DNA of 64,000 nt from Streptomyces sp. HM190 (GCF_009857135.1 NZ_CP047318.1:5456001-5520000); one strand, 5' to 3'; counted from the stretch's first letter, positions 53,913 to 62,791 are shown. The notes: a model not told the origin generated them from the sequence alone. Program-made: numbers and translations.

Positions 53913-55466
53913 ATGGATATGCACTCTGTGGACACGGTGGTCCTCGGGACGTCCGGTGTCACCGCCGCCGACGTCCTCGCCGTGGCGCGCGCCGGCGCCC
54001 GGGTCGAGCTCTCCGAGGAGGCGCTGGCGGCCCTCGCCGCGGCCCGCGGGATCGTGGACGCGCTCGCGGCCAAACCGGACCCCGTCTACGGGGTCTCCAC
54101 CGGCTTCGGCGCCCTCGCCACCCGGCACATCAGCCAGGAGCTGCGCGCCCAGCTCCAGCGCAACATCGTCCGCTCGCACGCCGCCGGCATGGGCCCGAGG
54201 GTGGAGCGCGAGGTCGTCCGCGCGCTGATGTTCCTGCGGCTGAAGACGGTCTGCTCCGGCCGCACCGGTGTGCGCCCCGAGGTCGCGCGGACCATGGCCG
54301 ACCTCCTCAACGCCGGGATCACCCCCGTCGTGCACGAGTACGGCTCCCTCGGCTGCTCCGGCGACCTCGCGCCGCTGTCGCACTGCGCGCTCACCCTCAT
54401 GGGCGAGGGCGACGCCGAGGGCCCCGACGGCGTCGTACGGCCGGCCGCCGAGCTGCTCGCCGCGCACGGCATCACCCCCGTCGAGCTGCGCGAGAAGGAA
54501 GGGCTCGCCCTCCTCAACGGCACCGACGGCATGCTCGGCATGCTCGTCATGGCGCTCGCCGACCTGGAGACGCTGTACAAGTCGGCCGACGTCACCGCCG
54601 CGATCTCCCTGGAGGCGCTGCTCGGCACCGACAAGGTCCTCGCGCCCGAGCTGCACGCCATCCGCCCGCACCCCGGGCAGGGCGCCTCCGCCGCCAACAT
54701 GCTGGCCGTGCTGCGGGGTTCGGGGCTCACCGGGCACCACCAGGACGACGCGCCGCGGGTTCAGGACGCGTACTCGGTGCGCTGCGCCCCGCAGGTCGCC
54801 GGGGCCGGCCGTGACACCCTCGCTCACGCGCGGCTCGTCGCCGAGCGGGAGCTGGCGTCGGCCGTCGACAACCCCGTCGTCCTGCCCGACGGGCGGGTCG
54901 AGTCCAACGGCAACTTCCACGGCGCCCCGGTCGCGTACGTGCTGGACTTCCTCGCCATCGCGGTCGCGGACCTGGCCTCCATCGCCGAGCGGCGCACCGA
55001 CCGGCTGCTCGACAAGAACCGCTCGCACGGGCTGCCGCCGTTCCTCGCGGACGACGCCGGTGTCGACTCCGGCCTCATGATCGCCCAGTACACGCAGGCG
55101 GCGCTGGTCAGCGAACTGAAGCGGCTCGCCGTCCCGGCCTCGGCCGACTCGATCCCGTCCTCGGCGATGCAGGAGGACCACGTCTCCATGGGGTGGTCGG
55201 CCGCCCGCAAGCTGCGCACCGCCGTCGACAACCTCACCCGGGTGCTCGCCGTCGAGCTCTACGCCGGGACACGCGCCGTGGAGCTGCGCGAGGGTCTCAC
55301 GCCCGCGCCGGCCACCCGGGCGGTCGTCGAGGCCGTACGGAAGTTCGGCGTCGAGGGCCCTGGGCCGGATCGTTTCCTCGCCCCCGATCTGGCGCTCGCC
55401 GACACGTTCGTCCGCGAGGGCCGGCTGGTCGCGGCCGTCGAGTCGGTCACCGGCCCGCTGGCCTGA
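53913..55466 (+). CDS. hutH: histidine ammonia-lyase
   Basis: 517 residues from ATG 53913 (MDMHSVDTVV), matching the start I recall for the S. griseus enzyme; the open frame runs upstream to 53814. It converts L-histidine to urocanate and ammonia. GVSTGFG, QRNIVRSHAAG, EYGSLGCSGDLAPLSH and NGTDGMLG are present. The MIO cofactor triad is Cys148-Ser149-Gly150, where most homologues have Ala-Ser-Gly. PVYG and SNGNFHG supply other active-site residues. Regulation probably uses the direct repeats at 53745. Confidence 0.94.
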   Translation: MDMHSVDTVVLGTSGVTAADVLAVARAGARVELSEEALAALAAARGIVDALAAKPDPVYGVSTGFGALATRHISQELRAQLQRNIVRSHAAGMGPRVEREVVRALMFLRLKTVCSGRTGVRPEVARTMADLLNAGITPVVHEYGSLGCSGDLAPLSHCALTLMGEGDAEGPDGVVRPAAELLAAHGITPVELREKEGLALLNGTDGMLGMLVMALADLETLYKSADVTAAISLEALLGTDKVLAPELHAIRPHPGQGASAANMLAVLRGSGLTGHHQDDAPRVQDAYSVRCAPQVAGAGRDTLAHARLVAERELASAVDNPVVLPDGRVESNGNFHGAPVAYVLDFLAIAVADLASIAERRTDRLLDKNRSHGLPPFLADDAGVDSGLMIAQYTQAALVSELKRLAVPASADSIPSSAMQEDHVSMGWSAARKLRTAVDNLTRVLAVELYAGTRAVELREGLTPAPATRAVVEAVRKFGVEGPGPDRFLAPDLALADTFVREGRLVAAVESVTGPLA

Positions 55467-55505
55467 ACCGAGCCCGTCGGCGGGGGCGCCTGACCGGCAC
55501 GCGCA

Positions 55506-55534
55506 GGGGGCACCGCCGATGTGGTGGTGCCCCC
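55506..55534. terminator. bidirectional hairpin between hutH and the wall-anchored protein gene
   Basis: GGGGGCACC (55506-55514) pairs with GGTGCCCCC (55526-55534) around an 11-base loop. Confidence 0.75.
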
Positions 55535-55560
55535 GCGTACGCGTGTCGGTGCCGTGCGCG

Positions 55561-55971
55561 TCAGTACGCCTCCAGGCGGCCCTGGCGCACCGAGTAGGCC
55601 ACGAAGCCGGCGCCGAGGCCCAGGAAGAGGGTGCCGCCGACGATGTACGGCGTGGTGTTGGGGCTGCCCGTGTCGGCGAGTTGGGTGGTGCGGCCCGTCG
55701 ACTCCCCGTCCTCGGCCGAGCCGGAGTCGGTCGTCCCGTCGGAGACGGTCGTTCCTTCGGAGTCGGTCGTTCCGTCGGAGACGGTTGTTCCTTCGGAGTG
55801 GGCCGTTCCGTCGGAGACGGTCGTGGTCGTCGTGTTCTGCCGTATGTCCGGCGCCTCCTGGGTCGCGTTGGCCGACGGCACGAACCACAGGGCAGCCAGA
55901 AGGGTCCCCGCGGCGGTGGCGGTCAGCAGCGATCGGCGGGCGGTGGGCGACGCGCGACGTGCGACGGACAC
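55561..55971 (-). CDS. secreted LAxTG-type sortase substrate with Thr/Ser repeats
   Basis: 136 residues. Signal peptide (ARRSLLTATAAGTLLAALWF) cleaved near ANAT. Residues 50-85 are three 12-residue repeats TTVSDGT-xx-SEG. Then LADTG (residues 98-102), a membrane helix (YIVGGTLFLGLGAGFVAYSV) and the basic tail RQGRLEAY give the sorting signal. LAxTG is the motif used by Streptomyces class E sortases. It would display a short, probably glycosylated stalk on the wall. Function unknown. Confidence 0.85.
   Translation of the reverse strand: MSVARRASPTARRSLLTATAAGTLLAALWFVPSANATQEAPDIRQNTTTTTVSDGTAHSEGTTVSDGTTDSEGTTVSDGTTDSGSAEDGESTGRTTQLADTGSPNTTPYIVGGTLFLGLGAGFVAYSVRQGRLEAY
55717..55824 (-). repeat. 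36-bp tandem repeat (3 copies) in the sortase-substrate gene
   Basis: Three in-frame 36-bp units encode TTVSDGTAHSEG, TTVSDGTTDSEG and TTVSDGTTDSGS. The copies are near-identical in DNA, so copy number may vary between strains. Confidence 0.85.
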
Positions 55972-56081
55972 GGAATATCGATCCCCTTGTGACGCTGGCG
56001 AATTGGCCGTGGACAGCGATGCTAGTGAAAGTCGCGGGTTGCGGGAAAGTCGCGGGTCGGCTGGGCCGTACGCTCCGCAGC

Positions 56082-56426
56082 ATGACTACAGACGAGGCAT
56101 CACAGTTCGTCCGCCTTCGCGTGGAATTGGTGGTGGAGGTGGAGGACGTCGAGGCCGTCACCGGCGCCGCGTTGCGACGGATCGCCGACGATCCTGATAT
56201 GCCGGACGACGAACGGGTACACGCCGAGAGCGCGGTGACACAGGACACAGCGGAGGCGCTCGCGTATCTGATCGACCCGTTCGACCTGGTCGGTGAGGTG
56301 CCGGGCATCGAACTCGCCCAGGCGTCCTGGAGCAGCGAGGGCATGGACTACGACCCCGATTCGCCGGAATGGGGCCTCGACGAGGATGATGACGCCGAGG
56401 ACGACGAGGAAGTCGGACGCGGCTGA
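56082..56426 (+). CDS. hypothetical acidic protein
   Basis: 114 residues from ATG 56082. VRLRVELVVEVEDVEAVTGAALRRIADD is an alpha/beta start, followed by VTQDTAEALAYLIDPFDLVGEVPGIELAQASWSSE. The last 25 residues are nearly all Asp and Glu (DEDDDAEDDEEVG). It is likely cytosolic. I do not recognise the family, though such short proteins are conserved in Streptomyces at this locus. A good terminator follows. Confidence 0.7.
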   Translation: MTTDEASQFVRLRVELVVEVEDVEAVTGAALRRIADDPDMPDDERVHAESAVTQDTAEALAYLIDPFDLVGEVPGIELAQASWSSEGMDYDPDSPEWGLDEDDDAEDDEEVGRG

Positions 56427-56446
56427 GGCGCCTTGGGGACAGCATG

Positions 56447-56474
56447 ACCCCGGGCGGCGACCGCCGCCCGGGGT
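56447..56474 (+). terminator. hairpin terminator with GACC loop
   Basis: ACCCCGGGCGGC (56447-56458) pairs with GCCGCCCGGGGT (56463-56474), 12 bp, 20 bp beyond the preceding stop. Confidence 0.88.
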
Positions 56475-56646
56475 TCTCCCGTCCCAAGGGGCACACCGGT
56501 CACTCGCGCACCACCGCCGGGGTCACCGGCGACCGGCGCAGGCGGAGTGGCGTATCCCACACATCGGCGCCAAGCGGAACGGCTCGGTGCCGTAGTGGTG
56601 TTTTAGTGCTTACGGGGATTCTCGGTTCTTGGGGATTTCGGCAACG

Positions 56647-57915
56647 ATGGAGAAGCGTGTGATGACGAACAGTAAGCGGCGCAAGGGCCTGACGGTCGCG
56701 TCCGCACTGCTCGGCGGGGTGCTGGTGCTCTCTGCGTGCAGCGGGGGCGACGGCGACAACGCGTCCGGGAGCGATGGCGGGGACTCCTCGCAGTCCAAGG
56801 TCGACGAGGCGGCGGCCAAGAAGAACTCCGAGGCCGACATCAAGATCACCCCGAAGGACGGCTCGAACAACGCCTCCATCAACAACTCGGCCAAGGTCAC
56901 GGTGAGCAAGGGCAAGCTCACCAAGGTGACGATGACCACCACGGACGGCGCCGCCGTGCAGGGTGAGATATCCGCCGACAAGACGAGCTGGGCGCCGAGC
57001 GTGCAGCTGGAGCGGTCCACCAACTACAAGATCACCGCCACCGCCGAGGACTCCGAGGGCCGCGAGGCCCACGAGAACGCGGCGTTCACCACGGTCTCGC
57101 CCGCCAACAGCTTCATCGGCAACTTCACGCCCGAGGACGGCTCCACCGTCGGCGTCGGCATGCCGGTCTCGATCAACTTCGACAAGGCCATCACCAACAA
57201 GGCCGAGGTCCAGAAGGGGATCACCGTCTCCACCAGCTCCGGCCAGGAGGTCGTCGGGCACTGGTTCAACGCGAACCGCATCGACTTCCGGCCCGAGGAC
57301 TACTGGCAGGAGGGCTCCACCGTCACGCTGAAGCTCGCGCTCGACGGTGTCGAGGGCGCCGACGGCGTCTACGGCGTCCAGCAGAAGACGGTCTCCTTCA
57401 AGATCGGCCGCAACCAGGTCTCGATCGTCGACGCCAAGACCAAGCAGATGAAGGTCACGCAGGACGGCAAGGTCGTCAAGACCATCCCGATCTCCGCCGG
57501 TTCGCCCGAGAACAAGACGTACGAGGGCCAGATGGTGATCTCCGAGAAGTTCAAGGAGACCCGGATGAACGGCGCGACGGTCGGCTTCACCGACGACGAC
57601 GGCAAGGGCGAGTACGACATCAAGGACGTGCCCCACGCCATGCGTCTGACGACGTCCGGCACCTTCATCCACGGCAACTACTGGGGCGCCGACTCCGTCT
57701 TTGGCAACGTCAACACCAGCCACGGCTGTGTCGGTCTGAACGACACCAAGGGCGCCAACGACCCCGACACCGAGGGCGCCTGGTTCTACAACAACTCCAT
57801 CGTCGGTGACGTGGTCGTCGTCCAGAACACCGGCGACAAGACCGTCTCCCCGGACAACGGCCTCAACGGCTGGAACATGAACTGGGCCGACTGGAAGGCG
57901 GGCTCCGCGGCCTGA
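56647..57915 (+). CDS. L,D-transpeptidase lipoprotein (Ig-like + YkuD)
   Basis: 422 residues from ATG 56647 (ATG 56662 is equally possible, with GGAG at better spacing). Lipobox LSAC at about residue 31. Two Ig-like domains follow (ITPKDGSNNASINNSAKVTV; TPEDGSTVGVGMPVSINFDK), then the YkuD catalytic domain from about residue 270, with FIHGNYWG and NVNTSHGCVGL carrying the catalytic His, Ser and Cys. It makes 3-3 cross-links in peptidoglycan, as LdtMt-type enzymes do. A terminator and an ABC exporter follow. Confidence 0.93.
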   Translation: MEKRVMTNSKRRKGLTVASALLGGVLVLSACSGGDGDNASGSDGGDSSQSKVDEAAAKKNSEADIKITPKDGSNNASINNSAKVTVSKGKLTKVTMTTTDGAAVQGEISADKTSWAPSVQLERSTNYKITATAEDSEGREAHENAAFTTVSPANSFIGNFTPEDGSTVGVGMPVSINFDKAITNKAEVQKGITVSTSSGQEVVGHWFNANRIDFRPEDYWQEGSTVTLKLALDGVEGADGVYGVQQKTVSFKIGRNQVSIVDAKTKQMKVTQDGKVVKTIPISAGSPENKTYEGQMVISEKFKETRMNGATVGFTDDDGKGEYDIKDVPHAMRLTTSGTFIHGNYWGADSVFGNVNTSHGCVGLNDTKGANDPDTEGAWFYNNSIVGDVVVVQNTGDKTVSPDNGLNGWNMNWADWKAGSAA

Positions 57916-57986
57916 CCCGCCGCCGCCCGGGAGGTGCCGCGCCGCTCACCGGACGCGGCACCGCGTCCCCTTCCGGCCCCGTCACA

Positions 57987-58014
57987 CCGAAGCCGCCCCC
58001 AGGGGCGGCTTCGG
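57987..58014 (+). terminator. hairpin terminator after the L,D-transpeptidase gene
   Basis: CCGAAGCCGCCCC (57987-57999) pairs with GGGGCGGCTTCGG (58002-58014). A weaker stem lies at 57933-57962, so the gap holds two. Confidence 0.88.
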
Positions 58015-58133
58015 CGTTCCCCGGCGCGGCCCACGTGCTTCCGCGCCGGACACCCGGCCCAGGACACAGCGTTCTCATCCCGCTCTTATGAGGGGCTTAT
58101 CCCGTCATCACGTGGCCTCCCTAGCTTTCGGCC

Positions 58134-59627
58134 ATGTTTCTCACCTACCTGAGGCGCGAACTGCGCCGCCGCAGAAAGGCGGCGCTCGTCGTCGCCTCCG
58201 GGCTCGCCCTCGGCATCGCGCTGGTGATCGTGGTCAGCTCCGTGTCGTCCGGCATGGAGAAGGCCCAGGCCAAGGTGCTCGAATCCCTCTACGGCCTGGG
58301 CACCGACATGACCGTCACCAAGGCCGCCGCCGCACCCGGCGAGAACGGCGGCGCCGAACGCCCCCGCTTCGAGTTCGACGCACAGGACGAGGACTCCGAC
58401 GAGGAGCAGAGCAGCGACCTCGTCCGCGTCCAGGGCTTCCAGACCCTGGCCGGCTCGACCGTCACCGAGGTCGGTGAACAGCAGGGCGTCGCGGAGGCCG
58501 TCGGCGGGCTCAGCCTCCAGGTCATCAAGGTCGACGGGCAGTTCCGGCGCGGCCAGTTCCAGCAGGACGAGAGCGCGAGCGGCGGCCAGCAGGGCGGTCC
58601 CGGACAGAACGGCGGGGGCACCGGCCGGCCCGAGGGACGCGTCGAGGGCGGCGGCGCCGAGTTCGACGTCGACAACTACTCCGTCTACGGCACCGACGTC
58701 ACCGAACCGGACCTCGGCCCCCTCACCTCCTCCAAGATCACCAGCGGACGTACGTTCAAGACCTCCGAGACCGACGCGCGGGTCGTCGTCGCCGACGCCT
58801 CCTACGCCCGCGAGAAGGAGCTGAAGGTCGGGGGCAACGTCACCGTCAACTCCACGAAGTACAAGATCATCGGCATCGCCACACCCGACAGCGGGGACGC
58901 CGCCGCCGACCTCTACATGCCGCTGAAGCAGGCCCAGACGCTCAGCGACTCCAAGAACAAGGTCACCACGATCTACGTCAAGGCGAGCGACTCCCAGCAG
59001 ATCGACTCCGTCAAGTCGGCCATCCAGAAGAACATCCCGGGGACCACGGTCACCACCTCGGCCGATCTCGCCGACACCGTGTCCGGGTCGCTGTCCACCG
59101 CCTCCGACCTCGCCTCGAACGTCGGCCGGTGGCTCTCCGTGGCCGTGCTCGTCGCCGCGTTCCTGGTGGCCGGGCTGCTCACCTCCTCGGCGGTCTCGCG
59201 CCGGGTGCGGGAGTTCGGGACGCTCAAGGCTCTCGGCTGGAAGTCGGGGCGGGTGACCCGCCAGGTCGTCGGCGAGGCCATGGTCAACGGCCTGGTCGGC
59301 GGGGCACTCGGCATCGCGCTGGGCCTCGCGGGGTCGTACGCCGTCACGGCGATCAGCCCCACCCTCCAGGCCGAAGTCGGCGCGGCCGGCGGCGGCTTCC
59401 CGGGCGGCGGACCCGGCGGTGGCGGCTTCCCGGGCGGCGGCGGTGCGGGCGGTGGACGCCAGGCCGCGTCGAACGCGCTCGACGTCGCGCTCACCGCGCC
59501 CGTCAGCGTCTCCACCATCGCGCTCGCCGTGGGCCTCGCCGTCACCGGCGGACTGGTCGCGGGCGCGTTCGGCGGCTGGCGCGCCTCCCGGCTGCGCCCC
59601 GCCGACGCCCTGCGGCGGGTGGAGTAG
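58134..59627 (+). CDS. ABC transporter permease, FtsX/MacB type
   Basis: 497 residues. One membrane helix at the N-terminus (AALVVASGLALGIALVIVVSS), a large MacB-like extracytoplasmic domain of about 280 residues, then three helices near the C-terminus (AVLVAAFLVAGLLTSSAV; MVNGLVGGALGIALGLAG; ALAVGLAVTGGLVAGAFG). SRRVREFGTLKALGW is the coupling region. Between helices 3 and 4 is a Gly-rich loop of about 25 residues (GGGFPGGGPGGGGFPGG). It acts with the next gene, probably on lipid or peptide substrates. Confidence 0.88.
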   Translation: MFLTYLRRELRRRRKAALVVASGLALGIALVIVVSSVSSGMEKAQAKVLESLYGLGTDMTVTKAAAAPGENGGAERPRFEFDAQDEDSDEEQSSDLVRVQGFQTLAGSTVTEVGEQQGVAEAVGGLSLQVIKVDGQFRRGQFQQDESASGGQQGGPGQNGGGTGRPEGRVEGGGAEFDVDNYSVYGTDVTEPDLGPLTSSKITSGRTFKTSETDARVVVADASYAREKELKVGGNVTVNSTKYKIIGIATPDSGDAAADLYMPLKQAQTLSDSKNKVTTIYVKASDSQQIDSVKSAIQKNIPGTTVTTSADLADTVSGSLSTASDLASNVGRWLSVAVLVAAFLVAGLLTSSAVSRRVREFGTLKALGWKSGRVTRQVVGEAMVNGLVGGALGIALGLAGSYAVTAISPTLQAEVGAAGGGFPGGGPGGGGFPGGGGAGGGRQAASNALDVALTAPVSVSTIALAVGLAVTGGLVAGAFGGWRASRLRPADALRRVE

Positions 59628-59692
59628 CCGGCCGCCGTCCCCGAACCGAGCGGCACGTCGGCCGCGTCCTCACACCATCCAGGAGCTGCACC

Positions 59693-60376
59693 ATGTACAT
59701 ACTCACCGGCGTGACCAAGCGCTACACCCGGGGCAAGGACACCGTCAACGCGCTCGACGGCGTCGACCTCACCATCGCGGACGGGGACCGGCTCGTCATC
59801 CAGGGGCCCACCGGCGGCGGGAAGTCCACGCTGCTCCAGATGCTCGGCGGGCTCGACAAGCCCTCGTCCGGGAGCGTCGAACTCGACGGCACCGACCTGG
59901 CCGGGCTGTCGGAGTCCAGACTCACCCGGGTGCGCAGCGAGAGCATCGGGTTCGTGTTCCAGAGCTTCAACCTGATCCCGACGCTGAGCGCGCAGGAGAA
60001 CGTCGAGACGGCGCTCGTCCCGCTCGGCGTGAAGGCGAGGGACCGGCGGCAACGCGCCGCCGAGGCACTGGAGTCGGTGGGCCTGGGCGAGCGGCTCGGG
60101 CACCTGCCCGCGGAGCTCTCCGGCGGTCAGCAGCAGCGGGTCGCGATCGCCCGCGCGCTGGTGAAGCGGCCCAAGGTCCTGCTCGCCGACGAACCCACCG
60201 GCAACCTCGACGAGTCGACACGCGACGAGATCATGGAGGTGCTGGAGGGCCTGTGGAAGGAGCACGGGCTCACCTTCGTCATGGTCACGCACGACTCGGC
60301 GCTGGCCAGGAAGGCCCCCAGGGTCGTGACGATCCGCAAGGGGCGCGTCACGGTGAAGGAGAACGCCGGGGCGTGA
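59693..60376 (+). CDS. ABC transporter ATP-binding protein, LolD/MacB type
   Basis: 227 residues from ATG 59693, with AGGAG upstream. Walker A is GPTGGGKST, the Q-loop is in FVFQSFNLIPTLSAQENVE, the signature LSGGQQQRVAIARAL, Walker B VLLADEPTGNLD, and the switch His in VTHD. Walker A has GPTGGGKST where GPSGSGKST is usual. It partners the FtsX-type permease 65 bp upstream. Confidence 0.92.
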   Translation: MYILTGVTKRYTRGKDTVNALDGVDLTIADGDRLVIQGPTGGGKSTLLQMLGGLDKPSSGSVELDGTDLAGLSESRLTRVRSESIGFVFQSFNLIPTLSAQENVETALVPLGVKARDRRQRAAEALESVGLGERLGHLPAELSGGQQQRVAIARALVKRPKVLLADEPTGNLDESTRDEIMEVLEGLWKEHGLTFVMVTHDSALARKAPRVVTIRKGRVTVKENAGA

Positions 60377-60410
60377 GAACGCCCCCGGATTCCGGGGTGA
60401 GGGAGGTGTC

Positions 60411-60435
60411 CCGGCCGACGGCGACCGTCGGCCGG
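60411..60435. terminator. hairpin between convergent ATPase and regulator genes
   Basis: CCGGCCGACGG (60411-60421) pairs with CCGTCGGCCGG (60425-60435), loop of three. Confidence 0.75.
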
Positions 60436-60499
60436 ACCGGCCGGGCCGCCCTCCTCACCCGGTCCTCCGGTTCCCCGCCGGGCACGGCCGGACCGACCC

Positions 60500-61426
60500 C
60501 TACGACGTCGCCGTCCGGGCACGGGCGGCGTCCGTGCCCCAGCTGGCCAGCAGGCGCAGCGCCTCGGCGGACGGGGAGCCCGGCTCGGCGTGATAGGTGA
60601 TCAAGGTCTGCTCGTGGTCGTCGGGCAGCGGGAACGACTCGAAGGACAGCGTCAGGTCACCGACCAGGGGGTGCCGCATGCGCTTCACCCCGTGACTCTT
60701 CTCCTTCACGTCGTGCGTGGCCCACAGCCGCCGGAACTCCTCGCTCTTCACCGACAGCTCGCCCACCAGCGCCGACAGCCGCGGATCGTCCGGGTGACAG
60801 CCCGCGTCCATCCGCAGGTAGCTGACGATGTCGGCGGCCTTCTGCTCCCAGTCGATGTACAGGTCCCGGTAGTCGGGCCGCAGGAACACCATCCGCGCCC
60901 AGTTCCGCTCCTGCGCGGGCAGCTCCGACCAGTCCCCGAACACCGCCGCCGCCATCCGGTTCCACACGAGGATGTCCGAGCGCCGTCCGGTGATGTACGC
61001 GGGGACACCGTCCAGCGAGTCGATCAGCTGCCGCAGCGCGCCCCTGACCTGCTGCGGACGGGCCGACGGCTTCTTCTTGTGCGCCTTCGGCTTCGCGAGG
61101 TGCGTCAGGTGGTTGTGCTCGGCGTCGCTCAGCCGGAGAGCGCGCGCGATGGCGTCGAGGACCTCCGCCGACACGTTGCGACCGTTGCCCTGCTCCAGCC
61201 GCGTGTAGTACGCCACCGACACGCCCGCCAGCTGCGCCAGCTCCTCCCGCCGCAGCCCCGGCACCCGCCGGTGCCGGCCGAACTCCGGCAGCCCGACGTC
61301 CTCCGGCTTCAGCCGGGCCCGCCGGGTCCGCAGGAACTCACTGAGCTCGGCACGCCGGTCGAGGGGGGCTCCGGCCGGGCCGTCGGGCGGCTGCCGGTCC
61401 TGTGCGGCTTCGGGCTGTGCGTCCAT
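60500..61426 (-). CDS. XRE-family regulator with MmyB-like ligand-binding domain
   Basis: 308 residues from ATG 61426; GTG 61441 is in frame. The HTH is GLRREELAQLAGVSVAYYTRLEQGN, then the MLTR-type domain (YITGRRSDILVWNRMAAAVFGDW, ARMVFLRPDYRDLYIDWE, LRMDAGCHPDDPRL) and the typical FESFPLPDDHEQTLITYHAE. These regulators usually control an adjacent dehydrogenase or reductase gene, here the divergent alcohol dehydrogenase. The inverted repeat at 61536 is the best operator candidate. Confidence 0.9.
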   Translation of the reverse strand: MDAQPEAAQDRQPPDGPAGAPLDRRAELSEFLRTRRARLKPEDVGLPEFGRHRRVPGLRREELAQLAGVSVAYYTRLEQGNGRNVSAEVLDAIARALRLSDAEHNHLTHLAKPKAHKKKPSARPQQVRGALRQLIDSLDGVPAYITGRRSDILVWNRMAAAVFGDWSELPAQERNWARMVFLRPDYRDLYIDWEQKAADIVSYLRMDAGCHPDDPRLSALVGELSVKSEEFRRLWATHDVKEKSHGVKRMRHPLVGDLTLSFESFPLPDDHEQTLITYHAEPGSPSAEALRLLASWGTDAARARTATS

Positions 61427-61535
61427 ACGTCCAGTATTCACGGTCGTACGCCCAGCATCCTGACCCCGCCAGTGGTAGGACCAGCGGACGTACGCAGAAC
61501 CGTGACCTGGGTGAACGCGGCGATCCCGGGCAGGC

Positions 61536-61579
61536 TCGTATCCGTGCCCGGCCGGAAGGCAGGCCGGACACGGATACGA
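61536..61579. promoter_or_regulatory. 18-bp-arm inverted repeat before the alcohol dehydrogenase gene
   Basis: 61536-61553 (TCGTATCCGTGCCCGGCC) and 61562-61579 are reverse complements but for one base, with 8 bp between. The element ends 20 bp before the start codon. It could be an operator for the divergent XRE regulator or a leader hairpin. Confidence 0.7.
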
Positions 61580-61599
61580 CGGCTAGGAGAACCCTCGGC

Positions 61600-62643
61600 A
61601 TGTCCACCACTGTCGCCGCCTACGCGGCACCCTCCGCCAAGGCTCCGCTGGAGCGCACGACGATCGAGCGCCGCGAGGTCGGTGAGTTCGACGTCCTGAT
61701 CGACATCAAGTTCGCCGGCATCTGCCACTCCGACATCCACCAGGCCCGGGAGGGCTGGGGCGAGGCGATCTTCCCGATGGTCCCGGGCCACGAGATCGCC
61801 GGTGTCGTCGAGGCCGTCGGCTCCGGCGTCACGAAGTTCGCGGTCGGTGACCGCGTCGGTGTCGGCTGCATGGTCGACTCCTGCCGCGAGTGCGAGAACT
61901 GCCGGGCCGGACTGGAGCAGTACTGCCTCCAGGGCAACGTCGGCACGTACAACGCCCTCGACAAGAACGGTGAGCCGACCTACGGGGGCTACTCGGAGAA
62001 GATCGTCGTCGACGAGGCGTTCACCGTGCGCATCCCCGAGGGCGTCGCCCTCGACGAGGCCGCGCCGCTGCTGTGCGCCGGCATCACCACGTACTCCCCG
62101 CTCAAGCACTGGAACGCCGGCCCCGGCAAGAAGGTCGCCATCGTCGGTCTGGGCGGCCTCGGGCACATGGGCGTCAAGCTCGCGCACGCGCTCGGCGCGG
62201 AGGTGACCGTCCTGTCCCAGTCGCTGCGCAAGCGGGAGGACGGGCTGAAGCTCGGCGCCGACCACTACTACGCGACCAGCGACCCGGAGACCTTCAAGGA
62301 ACTGCGGGGCACGTTCGACCTGATCCTGTCGACGGTCTCGGCGCCGCTGAACCTGGACGCGTACCTGTCCCTGCTCAAGACCGACGGCGCGTTCGTGAAC
62401 GTGGGCGCGCCCGAGGAGCCGGTCGCCCTCAACCTGTTCTCGGTGATCGGCGGCCGCAAGACCCTCGCCGGGTCCGGCATCGGCGGCATACGCGAGACCC
62501 AGGAGATGCTCGACTTCTGCGCCGAGCACGGCCTGGGCGCCGAGATCGAGCTGATCCGCGCGGACCAGATCAACGAGGCGTACGAGAGGGTCCTGGCGAG
62601 CGACGTCCGCTACCGCTTCGTGATCGACACGGCGACGATCTGA
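61600..62643 (+). CDS. zinc-dependent NAD(P) alcohol dehydrogenase, cinnamyl/YahK type
   Basis: 347 residues from ATG 61600, with AGGAGA upstream. ICHSDIHQAREGW holds the catalytic-zinc Cys and VPGHEIAG the His-Glu pair. The structural-zinc Cys group is CRECENCRAGLEQYC. The Rossmann motif is VGLGGLGHMGVKLAHALG. This pattern fits NADP-dependent aldehyde reductases. It is divergent from an XRE regulator and followed by GC-rich repeats and a strong terminator. Confidence 0.93.
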   Translation: MSTTVAAYAAPSAKAPLERTTIERREVGEFDVLIDIKFAGICHSDIHQAREGWGEAIFPMVPGHEIAGVVEAVGSGVTKFAVGDRVGVGCMVDSCRECENCRAGLEQYCLQGNVGTYNALDKNGEPTYGGYSEKIVVDEAFTVRIPEGVALDEAAPLLCAGITTYSPLKHWNAGPGKKVAIVGLGGLGHMGVKLAHALGAEVTVLSQSLRKREDGLKLGADHYYATSDPETFKELRGTFDLILSTVSAPLNLDAYLSLLKTDGAFVNVGAPEEPVALNLFSVIGGRKTLAGSGIGGIRETQEMLDFCAEHGLGAEIELIRADQINEAYERVLASDVRYRFVIDTATI

Positions 62644-62659
62644 TCCGAGTCGCCGGAGG

Positions 62660-62756
62660 AATCCGATCCGGGTGGGGGCGGAGCCGGTCCGGGTAGGGGA
62701 ACCCGATCCGGGTGGGGGAAGCCGGTCCAGGCGGCGGAATCCCATCCGGGTCGGGG
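62660..62756. repeat. GC-rich imperfect tandem repeats, period about 41 bp
   Basis: CCGATCCGGGTGGGGG starts at 62663 and 62703, each followed by GCCGGTCC; a third copy begins at 62742 (CCATCCGGGTCGGGG). They lie directly after the alcohol dehydrogenase stop. Confidence 0.65.
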
Positions 62757-62791
62757 CCGGGCGCGCGGAACCACGCGCCCGGCCCCGACCC
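62748..62791 (+). terminator. 18-bp perfect hairpin terminator
   Basis: 62748-62765 pairs fully with 62774-62791 (GTCGGGGCCGGGCGCG arm), loop of eight. It would end the alcohol dehydrogenase transcript. Nothing else is seen in 62792-62959. Confidence 0.9.
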
